The notes beneath the pieces are model-generated. The model did not search any database, was not told the DNA's origin, and saw nothing but the letters and a program-made list of their open reading frames with translations. From the NCBI GenBank assembly GCA_947630505.1, contig CANRHV010000013.1:1-47900 (forward strand): DNA of 47,900 nucleotides. Direction: 5' to 3'. Positions 36,377-44,631 of this stretch are shown one piece after another; position 1 is the stretch's first letter; the number at the start of each line of letters is the position of its first letter. Position numbers and translations under genes: made by a program. The DNA comes from an uncultured Monoglobus sp. Lineage in GTDB: Bacteria; Bacillota; Clostridia; Monoglobales; Monoglobaceae.

Positions 36377-36841
36377 CTATAATACTATATATCCTTTTTC
36401 TTTTTTGATCTCGTCCGAGGGCTCGTCAGCCGCATCCTCATCTTCTGCTTCCGATTCTTCGCTATCGGGCGCGAAGTCCTCCGCCTCGGCGTCCTCGGGC
36501 TCTTCCTCTTTCGCCTGCTTCTCGGCGGCCGAGCCGTCGTAGGAAACGATCTTGTGGTTCGAGCAGTACAGCTTTTTGATTATCATTCTGGCCGCCACAA
36601 TGCCGCCCGCGATAGCGCCTATAATGCCCGCTATTATCATAATGAGCTTTATGCTGCCGCCGACAGCCGCGCACAGCTTATCCCAAAGCGACGGGTTCCT
36701 GCGGCGCATGTATTCCTTCTTTTTGGCGCCGTACCAGTCTTTTACGCTGTCTCCGGCGTCCGAGAAAAACTCGCCCGTTCTCTTGATATACGGCGAGGCG
36801 AACCTTGCCGCGTCATCGGCGTATTCTCTGAAACATCTCAT
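36377..36841 (-). CDS. Small membrane protein with acidic cytoplasmic tail, unknown function
   Basis: 154 residues. An N-terminal amphipathic, charged stretch (1-60) is followed by one membrane span with Gly/Ile/Ala (about 63-85, LIMIIAGIIGAIAGGIVAA), a short basic turn, then about 50 strongly acidic residues (EEEPEDAEAEDF..., DEDAADEPSDEI). It ends GYIVL. I recognise no family. It lies between hpt and the aminotransferase in the long minus-strand operon, so it is probably expressed. The tail is low complexity. Confidence 0.75.
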   Translation of the reverse strand: MRCFREYADDAARFASPYIKRTGEFFSDAGDSVKDWYGAKKKEYMRRRNPSLWDKLCAAVGGSIKLIMIIAGIIGAIAGGIVAARMIIKKLYCSNHKIVSYDGSAAEKQAKEEEPEDAEAEDFAPDSEESEAEDEDAADEPSDEIKKEKGYIVL

Positions 36842-36886
36842 ATCAATTCCTCCGTTTATATAAAAATTAAATTATTTTCAATATTT

Positions 36887-37432
36887 TTATTGTTCGTCGT
36901 CGCTCGGCTCGATCACCGCCACATAGGGCAGGTGACGGAATTTTTCCGCGTAGTCCAGACCGTAACCCACTATGAACTCGTCGGGTATTTTGACGCCTAT
37001 GTAATCCGCCTCAAAATCAGCAACGCGCCTGTCGGGCTTGTCGAACAGACCGCAGAACCTGAGGCTTTTCGGGTTTTTATCTTTGAGATATTCCCGCATT
37101 CGCGCAAGCGTCCTGCCCGTGTCGATTATGTCCTCGACCACCAGCACGTCGCTGTTCTCAATTTCCGAGGTGAGGCCGCTTATAGCCACATTGCCGCGGC
37201 TCACGCCGCCCATACCGTAGCTCGAGGCGCGTATGTACTCTATCCTGAGATCGGGAACGTCAATCTTCCGCGCCAAATCCGAGGCGAAAACCGCGGCGCC
37301 CTTGAGCACGCACAGCAGCGTCAGCTTATCTATCCCATCGCGTTTTATGTCACTGTTTATTTTGTCCGCCACGTCCGAAACTATCCGTTTGAGCTCGTCC
37401 TCGCCGAACATAATTTTTTTGATCCTGCACAT
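36887..37432 (-). CDS. hpt: Hypoxanthine phosphoribosyltransferase
   Basis: 181 residues, converting hypoxanthine or guanine with PRPP to IMP/GMP. LVVEDIIDTGRTLARM (near 101) is the PRPP loop; LLCVLKGAAVFASDLA, SSYG and DYIGVKIPDEFIVGYGLDYAE (a 21-residue span holding the purine-contacting Lys/Val/Phe) are typical. GAGGA precedes the ATG at 37432, which directly follows tilS, as in many Firmicutes (tilS-hpt). It complements the purine synthesis genes elsewhere in the window. Confidence 0.95.
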   Translation of the reverse strand: MCRIKKIMFGEDELKRIVSDVADKINSDIKRDGIDKLTLLCVLKGAAVFASDLARKIDVPDLRIEYIRASSYGMGGVSRGNVAISGLTSEIENSDVLVVEDIIDTGRTLARMREYLKDKNPKSLRFCGLFDKPDRRVADFEADYIGVKIPDEFIVGYGLDYAEKFRHLPYVAVIEPSDDEQ

Positions 37433-37434
37433 AT

Positions 37435-38901
37435 TTATTCCTCATAGTGTACCACAAGATAATTCTTGGTGTGCTTGTCGGGCTTATATATCTCGCTGAC
37501 GCGGACGCCCAAAACGGCGATGATCTCGTCGCCGAAGCAGAGCACCGGAACCGCCGCTCTGTTCTCGCGGCGTATCTTTCGGTCGATAAACAGGCTTTTG
37601 AGCTTTTTGGTCTTTCCGTTTTTGTAGACCGCGATCCTGTCGCCGGCTATCCTGCTGCGCAGCTTGAAACGCGCTGTCTTTATGCTCTCGTCGTCAAGCC
37701 CCAGCTTGTCGGCGTCAAGCAGTATATCGCCGCTCATTCTGCCGAGCGCGTCTTTGCCTATCAGCGTTATCGAGATCTCGGCGCCTGTTTTTTCTATATT
37801 ATACAGCTTATCGGCTCCGACTTCAACACAAAATTCAATATTGTTACAAGAATTTAATGATTCCGCATTGTTTTTGTCTTTATCCGCCGCCCAGAACTCC
37901 AGCCAGCCGTATCTCTCGCTGACCCGAAGCCCGCCGGGCAGCTCGGCGCCCGAGCTTTCGCCGTCAATAATTTTATGCACGGCCTCGATATGCTTTCGCT
38001 CGGGCTTGTAATCCTCGCCCATGGCGTCCTTGGCGCACAGCATGATGAGCCGCGAGACTATGCTCTTTTGAGCCACAGTCCTGAGACTCTCGATATGCAG
38101 CGCCTTTATTCCGCTGTTTGAAAGCGGCGGTCTCAGGCGGGCGTAGAGCCTTTCGGCATAGCCCTCCATAAAGTCGGCGTCCTCCTGCGCCGAATCGGCA
38201 AGATTACACAGGGCGTTTACAACGCTCGGGTTAAACTCCTTTTCGATGATAGGCAGCAGGTTCAGTCTGATGTTGTTTCTTGTATAGCGCGCATCCGAGT
38301 TGGTGCTGTCGGTTATATACTCAAGCCCCGCCGCCTCGCAGTATTCCTCGATCTCGGCGCGACTCACGTCAAGCAGCGGACGAATCACGCCGTCGTCGCG
38401 CTTGTATCTCACGCCGCGCAGACCCGAAAGCCCGGTGCCTCGGATTATCCTCATCAGCACCGTCTCGGCGCGGTCGTTTTTGTTATGTGCGGTGGCGGCG
38501 GCCTTTATGTTGCGCTCGCTCATCAAGCGTGCAAAAAAGTCATATCTGGCGCGCCTGCCCGCCTCCTCCTCGGTGAGGCCGTTTTTTTTCGCAAGCTCCG
38601 GAACGTCGCGCTTTTCGGTATACAGAGTGACGCCCAAGCTTTCGCACAGCTCCTCGCAGAATTTCATATCGCGCTCCGCCTCTTCTCCCCTTATCATGTG
38701 GTTCAGGTGGGCGGCGCTGACCATGAATTTTTTTGTCTTTGAGAGCCTGAGCAAGGCGTCCAGCAGGCACACCGAATCGGCGCCGCCCGAGAGGGCGACC
38801 GAAACCTCGGCGCCGCGCGGGAGCATGGAATACTTGTCCATAGCCGCCGACACCTTGCCGAGCACAGTATTTATAATATCGGTATTTTTTTCATCAATCA
38901 C
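37435..38901 (-). CDS. tilS: tRNA(Ile)-lysidine synthase
   Basis: 488 residues, converting C34 of tRNA-Ile(CAU) to lysidine. The PP-loop is VALSGGADSVCLLDAL (30-45). AAHLNHMIRGEEAERD, ATAHNKNDRAET and RTGLSGLRGV-like text (RIIRGTGLSGLRGVRY) are family signatures. The C-terminal lysidine domain ends with KSLFIDRKI and GVRVSEIYK. The start is GTG at 38901, overlapping the dnaB stop by 8 nt; no ATG fits. hpt follows with 2 nt between. Confidence 0.93.
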   Translation of the reverse strand: MIDEKNTDIINTVLGKVSAAMDKYSMLPRGAEVSVALSGGADSVCLLDALLRLSKTKKFMVSAAHLNHMIRGEEAERDMKFCEELCESLGVTLYTEKRDVPELAKKNGLTEEEAGRRARYDFFARLMSERNIKAAATAHNKNDRAETVLMRIIRGTGLSGLRGVRYKRDDGVIRPLLDVSRAEIEEYCEAAGLEYITDSTNSDARYTRNNIRLNLLPIIEKEFNPSVVNALCNLADSAQEDADFMEGYAERLYARLRPPLSNSGIKALHIESLRTVAQKSIVSRLIMLCAKDAMGEDYKPERKHIEAVHKIIDGESSGAELPGGLRVSERYGWLEFWAADKDKNNAESLNSCNNIEFCVEVGADKLYNIEKTGAEISITLIGKDALGRMSGDILLDADKLGLDDESIKTARFKLRSRIAGDRIAVYKNGKTKKLKSLFIDRKIRRENRAAVPVLCFGDEIIAVLGVRVSEIYKPDKHTKNYLVVHYEE

Positions 38902-40270
38902 GCCTACCGCTCCAGTTCGTAAATTTCACGTATTCACCCAGCCAGGACAGGTATTCGTAACCCACCTCGCCGTTTCTGTGCTTCTCAAATTTGATCTTGG
39001 TCTTGTTTGGCTCCTCGCAGTCCTCTTTATAATATCCCTCTCTGTAGAGGAAAATAACGATATCAGCGTCCTGCTCGATCGAGCCCGACTCGCGCAGGTC
39101 ACTCAAAACGGGCTCTTTGCTGTCTCTTTTCTCAACCGCGCGGTTGAGCTGTGACAAGGCTATCACGGGTATTTCAAGGTCGTTCGCCATGACCTTTAGA
39201 GTTCTCGATATATCCGAGACCTCCTGCTGACGGCTGGCATTTCTGAGGCCCGACGTCATAAGCTGCAGATAGTCGACAACCACCAGATCAAGGCCCTTTT
39301 CCATTTTCAGCTTGCGGCACTTGGCCGCGATCTCGGCCGCGGTTATGGCCGAGTTGTCGTCTATATAAATATTTGTGCCGACCAGCGCCGACAGCGCCTC
39401 GCCCAGTCTCGGCCAGTCGTCGTCTTTTATGTCGCCGCGCTTAATGCGCTCGGAGCTGACCTTCGCCTCGCCCGCCAACATGCGGTTAGCTATCTGTATG
39501 CCGGGCATCTCAAGACTGAATATTGCCACTGTGGCGCCGCCTTTTATCGCGGCGTTCTGGGCTATGTTGAGGCCGAGAGCCGACTTGCCCATTCCGGGGC
39601 GTCCCGCTATCAAAATAAGCTCGGCGGGATGCAGACCCGCTGTCCTGCGGTCAAGATCCGCGAAACCGGTCGTGAGTCCGGTGATCTCCTCGCCCGCGTC
39701 GGCAAGCTGCTCAATTTTTTCAATACTGTCATTTAGGTAAGTTGAAATATGCGAAAGGCCGCTGTTGTTCTTGTCGTGGGTAATATCGATTATGCCCTGC
39801 TCGGCCACCGCCAGCATATCGTCAAAATCGCCCTCGCCCGAATAGCATCTCGCGGCGGTTTTCTCGCACAGGTCGATAAGCCTGCGGATGCTCGCCTTTT
39901 CACTGACGATCCCCGAGTAGTGCCGCACACTCGAAGGGTCGGTCGAAGGCACCAAATCAAGGAGGTGCACGATGAACTGCATTCCTCCGATTTGGTCAAG
40001 TATTCCCTTTTTTCCAAGCTCGTCCTTTATCGTCACAAAGTCTATCCCCTTGCCCAGATTGAACATATCGAGCAGCGCGTCATAAAGACGGCGGTGACGG
40101 TCGATATAAAAATCGTCGGACGACACTATCCCCATGACCTCGGGGATAAGATTGCGGTCGCACATCATCGCGCCCAAAACCGCCTGCTCCGCCTCATCAC
40201 TGAAGGGCATGACCTTGAGATTGATCTCGTCGGTGAGCTCGGGTTCAAGATTCTCGTTTTCGTATTCCAT
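38894..40270 (-). CDS. dnaB: Replicative DNA helicase
   Basis: 458 residues, hexameric 5'-3' helicase of the replisome. The N-terminal domain (MPFSDEAEQAVLGAMM) is followed by a RecA-like motor with Walker A AGRPGMGKSALGLN (near 208), Walker B VVDYLQLM (near 320) and the arginine/Q-loop region LSQLNRAVEKR. FEKHRNGEVG is near the C-terminus. No intein is present. It follows rplI by 90 nt, as in other Firmicutes. Confidence 0.96.
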   Translation of the reverse strand: MEYENENLEPELTDEINLKVMPFSDEAEQAVLGAMMCDRNLIPEVMGIVSSDDFYIDRHRRLYDALLDMFNLGKGIDFVTIKDELGKKGILDQIGGMQFIVHLLDLVPSTDPSSVRHYSGIVSEKASIRRLIDLCEKTAARCYSGEGDFDDMLAVAEQGIIDITHDKNNSGLSHISTYLNDSIEKIEQLADAGEEITGLTTGFADLDRRTAGLHPAELILIAGRPGMGKSALGLNIAQNAAIKGGATVAIFSLEMPGIQIANRMLAGEAKVSSERIKRGDIKDDDWPRLGEALSALVGTNIYIDDNSAITAAEIAAKCRKLKMEKGLDLVVVDYLQLMTSGLRNASRQQEVSDISRTLKVMANDLEIPVIALSQLNRAVEKRDSKEPVLSDLRESGSIEQDADIVIFLYREGYYKEDCEEPNKTKIKFEKHRNGEVGYEYLSWLGEYVKFTNWSGRRD

Positions 40271-40360
40271 AACTTAATTTTACTCCGATAAATTTTATCA
40301 CGCGCGGCGGCATAGCCGCCCGAACGCGTTTTCTTTCGTATGCTTTCCTTTGTCCGGTAA

Positions 40361-40807
40361 TTACTGAGGCGTCACTTCAACCTTAAAGGTGCCGGAAATA
40401 CCGGTATAAAGCGAGACCTTTACATCGGTCACGCCGCAGGTCTTTATTCCGTCGGGCAGGTTGATTTTTCTTTTGTCGACAGTTATGTTGTACTGCTGCT
40501 TGAGAGCTTCGGCCACATCCTTTGAGGTGATCGAGCCGAACAGCTTGCCGTTCGCGCCCGCTTTGGCCGTGAGCTTTACGGTCATGTCCTTCATGCGCTC
40601 CGCGATGTTATTGGCCTTGACCTCCTCCTGATTGCGGCGGTACTCCTCGGCGCCGCGCTTGCCCTCAAGCTCGTTCAGCGCCTGCTTGGTGGCCACCTTG
40701 GCAAGACCGCGCTTTAACAGATAGTTGTTGGCGTAACCGTCGCTGACCTTTATAAGGTCGCCCTTCTTTCCCTGTGACTTTACGTCCTGTGTCAAAATTA
40801 CTTTCAT
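40361..40807 (-). CDS. rplI: 50S ribosomal protein L9
   Basis: 148 residues. MKVILTQDVKSQGKKGDLIKVSDGYANNYL (30 residues, N-terminal rRNA-binding domain) is diagnostic, followed by the long connecting helix and the C-terminal domain with GKLFGSITSKDVAEAL. Its place between gdpP and dnaB matches the Firmicutes order. Confidence 0.96.
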   Translation of the reverse strand: MKVILTQDVKSQGKKGDLIKVSDGYANNYLLKRGLAKVATKQALNELEGKRGAEEYRRNQEEVKANNIAERMKDMTVKLTAKAGANGKLFGSITSKDVAEALKQQYNITVDKRKINLPDGIKTCGVTDVKVSLYTGISGTFKVEVTPQ

Positions 40808-40831
40808 GATAATATACTCCTTTTGAATTTT

Positions 40832-40851
40832 ATTATATCATAATTATATCA
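40832..40851 (-). promoter_or_regulatory. Tandem extended -10 elements before rplI
   Basis: On the minus strand TGATATAAT occurs twice, 11 bp apart (40843-40851 and 40832-40840). No convincing -35 boxes fit. It may be an internal promoter for rplI-dnaB. Confidence 0.4.
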
Positions 40852-40879
40852 CAGACCCGAGCGCGGATCCGCTCCGTAT

Positions 40880-42907
40880 TTATTCGTCCATGACCTCGTC
40901 TATGGCGGCTTTGAGCCTTTCCTCCGCATACTCGATATCGGTGGTGGGGAGCTGCGCTCCGGCGATCGTTATATGTCCGCCGCCGCCCAACCGCTCCATA
41001 ACGAGCTGCACGTTTATTGTCTCGATCGAGCGGGCGCTGATTGAAATTTTGTGCCCTACTCTCGCCAACACAAACGACGCTTCTATACCCGCTATGTTGA
41101 GCAGCTCGTCCGCCGCCTTTGCCGCGATGACCTGCTGCTCCTTGCCGCTTGCGCCGCTTGAAGCGATAGCTATGCCGTCGCGGTAAACCTTGACGCTGCC
41201 GATAATTTTCGACATCATGACCGACTCGTTTATGTCGCTCTTAAACAGCCTCTGCACGCTGACCGGATTGACGCCCAGCCGCCTGAGATACGCCGCGGCC
41301 TCAAAGGTGCGCACGCCCGTTTTGAACGTGAAGCCCTTGGTGTCAAGGAATATGCCCGCGTACAAAGCCTCCGCCTCGCTGATGTCGATCTTCGGATTGT
41401 CCTGTATATACTGAAGTATCTCGGTCACCATCTCGCAGGCCGACGAGGCGTAGGGCTCGTGGTAGGTAAGCACCGCCTTGTCGATAAAGTCCTCCGAGCG
41501 CCTGTGGTGGTCTATCAGAACCACCGACTTGGCCGCGTCAAGCAGGTCGACAAACTCCACCATGCTGTGCCTGTGGGTGTCAACAACTATCAAAAGAGTG
41601 TTTTTGTCCAGAATATTCATAGCCTTATCGCCGCCTATGATGCGTCCGTCGTATTCGGGGTTGTCCTCAAACCCGTCAAGCAGCGCCGCGGCGTTGGTGG
41701 AATTCCTCTTGACCGCGATATACGCGTCTCCGCCGCGGGTGCGTATCGCGCGGCATAAGCCTATCGCCGCTCCCATCGAGTCCATATCGCTGTTTTTGTG
41801 GCCCATGATTATGACCTTTGACGAATCGTCTATCAGCTTGCGCATGGCGTGCGCCACGACCCTGGCCTTGACCTTGGTGCTTTTTTCAACCTCGCGGCTC
41901 TTGGCGCCGTAAAACTTGTATGCCGACGGCGACTTGACGACCACCTGGTCGCCGCCGCGTCCCAACGCCATGTCAAGCGCCAGAACCGACATGTTGTTGT
42001 TTTCCTCAAAGGTTTCGCCGTCTATTCCCGTTCCGATGCTTAATGTCACCGGTATCTTGTTTTCAAGATTAATGCTCCTGATGTCGGCCAGAATACTGTA
42101 TTTTCTTTTTTCGATTATCTCATGGTATTCGCGGCTCCTGAAAAATATAATAAACCTTTCGCGCTCGAACCTGCGCACAACGCCGTTTCCCGACGCGACC
42201 CACGCGTTTATCCTGCGCTCGATCTCGCCCATCAGCGCGCCGTGGTTGGAATTGGGCGTCTCTTTTATGACCTCGTCGTAGTTGTCGATAACGGCAAGGC
42301 ACTGAACGGCGCGATTGTCCTCCGCCAGCTGTCTCAGCTCTTTTATCTCGGTGACGTCCACAAAATACAGACCCGCGAGGCTTATTCCCTCGTCGGCGCT
42401 TTCTATCGAGCGCCCGTGTATAACGTAGCTGTGTCCGCCGAACTCAAAATCGTCGACCACTTCGGCGTCGCTCTCTATATATTTGTCTACCGCCAGACCG
42501 GTGAACACATCCTGGATATACTCGCCGTAGTGCGAATCTCTGTCTATCATTCTCAAAAACCTGTCGTTGCTCCAGATTATCTCGCCCTCGTCGTTTATCA
42601 CCGTCACCGGATGAACAAAGTTCTCGATCGCGGTTCGGGTCACCGCGTCGACGCAAAACGAGTACTCATGCATATATTTGTAGACCCGCTTTTTTCTGAT
42701 GTGCATGGTAAAAATCGAGTAAAGCAGCACGGCGGCGCCCAGCGCGACCCCAAAAAAGCCCGGAAGCTGCATACCGAACGCTCCGCCGCGGATTATCAGC
42801 GCCGCGCCAAAAAGCATGACCGTTATGCCGCACACCGAACTGCAAATAAACCCCGTCCGAACGTCGGACAGAGTGAATTTTTTGACGCGGTTATTTTTCA
42901 CCGTCAT
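40880..42907 (-). CDS. gdpP: Cyclic-di-AMP phosphodiesterase GdpP (YybT)
   Basis: 675 residues, hydrolysing c-di-AMP to pApA at the membrane. Two hydrophobic segments (about 24-65) precede a PAS domain (about 85-185) and a degenerate GGDEF domain (about 195-320). A DHH domain follows (IIMGHKNSDMDSMGAA near 365, VVDTHRH, VLIDHHRRSED), and DHHA1 is last (GGGGHITIAGAQL near 645). The GGDEF signature itself is lost (RFERERF occupies its position), as is normal in GdpP. The start ATG overlaps the DUF2232 stop by 17 nt. Confidence 0.95.
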   Translation of the reverse strand: MTVKNNRVKKFTLSDVRTGFICSSVCGITVMLFGAALIIRGGAFGMQLPGFFGVALGAAVLLYSIFTMHIRKKRVYKYMHEYSFCVDAVTRTAIENFVHPVTVINDEGEIIWSNDRFLRMIDRDSHYGEYIQDVFTGLAVDKYIESDAEVVDDFEFGGHSYVIHGRSIESADEGISLAGLYFVDVTEIKELRQLAEDNRAVQCLAVIDNYDEVIKETPNSNHGALMGEIERRINAWVASGNGVVRRFERERFIIFFRSREYHEIIEKRKYSILADIRSINLENKIPVTLSIGTGIDGETFEENNNMSVLALDMALGRGGDQVVVKSPSAYKFYGAKSREVEKSTKVKARVVAHAMRKLIDDSSKVIIMGHKNSDMDSMGAAIGLCRAIRTRGGDAYIAVKRNSTNAAALLDGFEDNPEYDGRIIGGDKAMNILDKNTLLIVVDTHRHSMVEFVDLLDAAKSVVLIDHHRRSEDFIDKAVLTYHEPYASSACEMVTEILQYIQDNPKIDISEAEALYAGIFLDTKGFTFKTGVRTFEAAAYLRRLGVNPVSVQRLFKSDINESVMMSKIIGSVKVYRDGIAIASSGASGKEQQVIAAKAADELLNIAGIEASFVLARVGHKISISARSIETINVQLVMERLGGGGHITIAGAQLPTTDIEYAEERLKAAIDEVMDE

Positions 42908-43871
42908 CACCGGCTTCCCTTGTCACGCGCAGATTCAGGTTGGAGTCAAGCATGCCCACCAGCATCAGCGCGTAGAATATAAGCGATATAAATATGTATC
43001 CCAAAACGAACACAAGCAGATATATCAAAAACCGCTTGTATCCCGAGTTGATTTTTTTGCTCAGTTTATAGTCAACGACCGACAGTCCTCCGACCGCCAG
43101 CACAAACGAGATAACGGCGACTATGTTTTTAAGCGCAAGAGTGTAAACGCTCGTGTCGCTTGAGAAAAACGACAGCAGCATAAGCGCTATCGCGATGATA
43201 AGCATGCTCTTGGGCAGCCGTATCATGCTGAATGGAACATAGGCGTATCCCGAGACGCGGAGCCTCTTTGCGAAAAATATTCCCAGCGACAGCATAATAT
43301 ATCCGGATATCAGAGCCGCGATTATCAGTATCGACGGGAAATAGCTCAGTATCGCCGTTTTCGCCGCGTCAAGTGACGCTGTCAGCGTCTCGCCCATCGC
43401 TCCCGCTCCCGCACCGCTCAGGTATGTTCCCATCATGTCCTTCACGGCGCTGAAATATCCGTCTATCATTTCGGTCACATAATTGTTCCCGCTCACTGCG
43501 TTTAATATCATTATCATTATCAGATAGCCAAACAGGTTGGCGATCGTCACGGCGGCCAGCGTCGCGTAATACTTATACCGCTTTCTGATGCAGAAGCCCG
43601 CGGTCAAATACGGCAGCAAAGACAAAGCGCAGCCGACGGGGCCCGAGATCAGGTCTCCGGTCAGAGCGAATATAAGCGCCAGCGCGGCGACAAGCGCGGC
43701 GGCGGAAACATACGCGCCTCTGCGGATGATCAGCCACATGAGCGGAATTCCCGAAAGCAGCATGGCAAATATCCCGAGCGCGGGAACATACATGCCCGCG
43801 AGCGTCAGAATAACCGTAAGCGCCGCCGCAATCGCGCCCTCGCAAATCGGCGCGGCGGAATTTTTTTTCAT
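42891..43871 (-). CDS. DUF2232 (YybS) family membrane protein
   Basis: 326 residues, with about eight hydrophobic segments and no extracytoplasmic domain of note. In Bacillus and many clostridia the yybS gene precedes gdpP (yybT)-rplI-dnaC, the order seen here, which is the main support for the family. The fold is ECF/S-component-like in some descriptions; the substrate or role is unknown. It overlaps gdpP and follows the mazG-like gene by 22 nt. Confidence 0.82.
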   Translation of the reverse strand: MKKNSAAPICEGAIAAALTVILTLAGMYVPALGIFAMLLSGIPLMWLIIRRGAYVSAAALVAALALIFALTGDLISGPVGCALSLLPYLTAGFCIRKRYKYYATLAAVTIANLFGYLIMIMILNAVSGNNYVTEMIDGYFSAVKDMMGTYLSGAGAGAMGETLTASLDAAKTAILSYFPSILIIAALISGYIMLSLGIFFAKRLRVSGYAYVPFSMIRLPKSMLIIAIALMLLSFFSSDTSVYTLALKNIVAVISFVLAVGGLSVVDYKLSKKINSGYKRFLIYLLVFVLGYIFISLIFYALMLVGMLDSNLNLRVTREAGDDGEK

Positions 43872-43893
43872 AATATATAACCTTCTTTTCGTG

Positions 43894-44232
43894 TCAAGAG
43901 CCGAAAGAGCCGATATAGCCGAGCAATGCCGAAAGATCGCCGTAGCGCCGCTCGATAAAGTGGCCTCTGTCGATTTCCTGTTTCAGCTTCCTGCCCATGG
44001 CAAAGCCCACGCTCTCATAATCGATCCCAAGCCTCGCCGCCATCACAAAAGCAATGTTGATAAGCGCCGCGGCGTCATCCGCAAGCCTCGCGGCGGTCTC
44101 GCTGTCGGTCTCCGCGCTGATGTCTCCGAACAGGTCGGTGACCTTTTGCAGCAGCTCCACCTTGAGCAGCTCCACGGTCTTGATGTTGTTAGCGATATTT
44201 ATCTCCAAATTGATCACCCTCATCCGAAGCAT
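43894..44232 (-). CDS. MazG-like family protein
   Basis: 112 residues, all helical. The C-terminal RRYGDLSALLGYIG and the ARLGIDYESV stretch match the MazG-like family (PF12643 type) of Firmicutes. It lacks the full EExxD metal motif set of true MazG, so NTP pyrophosphohydrolase activity is uncertain. I start at MLRMRVIN, with GGAGTG 9 nt upstream; a longer frame from a TTG has no ribosome site. Promoter at 44259-44287. It is the first gene of the long minus-strand operon. Confidence 0.75.
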   Translation of the reverse strand: MLRMRVINLEINIANNIKTVELLKVELLQKVTDLFGDISAETDSETAARLADDAAALINIAFVMAARLGIDYESVGFAMGRKLKQEIDRGHFIERRYGDLSALLGYIGSFGS

Positions 44233-44258
44233 GTCCGGGCACACTCCGCAATGATAAT

Positions 44259-44287
44259 ATTTTACCAAACTTTTGAAATGATTTCAA
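44259..44287 (-). promoter_or_regulatory. Promoter of the mazG-like-to-wecB gene string
   Basis: On the minus strand TTGAAA (44282-44287), 17 nt, TAAAAT (44259-44264) with TGG extended -10. Confidence 0.65.
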
Positions 44288-44330
44288 GCCCTTTTATGAA
44301 TAATTATGTGACAAATTGATTTAAAAGGGC
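44288..44330. promoter_or_regulatory. Inverted repeat in the mazG-like/feoA divergent region
   Basis: Perfect 9-bp arms GCCCTTTTA (44288-44296) and TAAAAGGGC (44322-44330), 25 nt apart. The left arm abuts the -35 box of the mazG-like promoter. The right arm lies in the spacer of a possible feoA promoter (GTGACA 44308-44313, TAGTAT 44332-44337). It could be an operator for a metal-dependent regulator; no known Fur or DtxR consensus is matched. Confidence 0.4.
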
Positions 44331-44359
44331 ATAGTATGGTTATAGAAACGAGGGATTTT

Positions 44360-44614
44360 ATGTTTTTATGCAAAAAAAACGGCGTATTTCAGCTTGATAA
44401 ACTGAATCGCGGAGAAACCGCGGTGATCGCCGAAATAAAAGCCGCTGCGGGCGGCCGTCTCGCTGAGATGGGTTTCGTGGCGGGCGAGAGTATTCAAAAC
44501 GGCTTCACCTCACCCGCGGGCGATCCGACAGCCTATCTTTTGGGCGGCTGCTCGCTTGTCGCCCTGAGAAAAAGCGAGGCAAAAAATATATTGGTGAAAA
44601 TCATCGCCGATTAA
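44360..44614 (+). CDS. feoA: FeoA, accessory protein of ferrous iron transport
   Basis: 84 residues, SH3-like. KLNRGETAVIAEIKA, GGRLAEMGFVAGESI and LLGGCSLVALRKSEAKNI are the usual FeoA landmarks. I use the ATG at 44360, 5 nt after GAGGG, rather than an in-frame ATG at 44336 without a ribosome site. feoB follows after 17 nt. Confidence 0.9.
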   Translation: MFLCKKNGVFQLDKLNRGETAVIAEIKAAAGGRLAEMGFVAGESIQNGFTSPAGDPTAYLLGGCSLVALRKSEAKNILVKIIAD

Positions 44615-44631
44615 AAGGAGCGCTATAATAT

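Noticed and set aside
44233-44268. Upstream TTG start of the mazG-like gene
   Set aside because: It overlaps the -10 box of the gene's own promoter and lacks a ribosome site.
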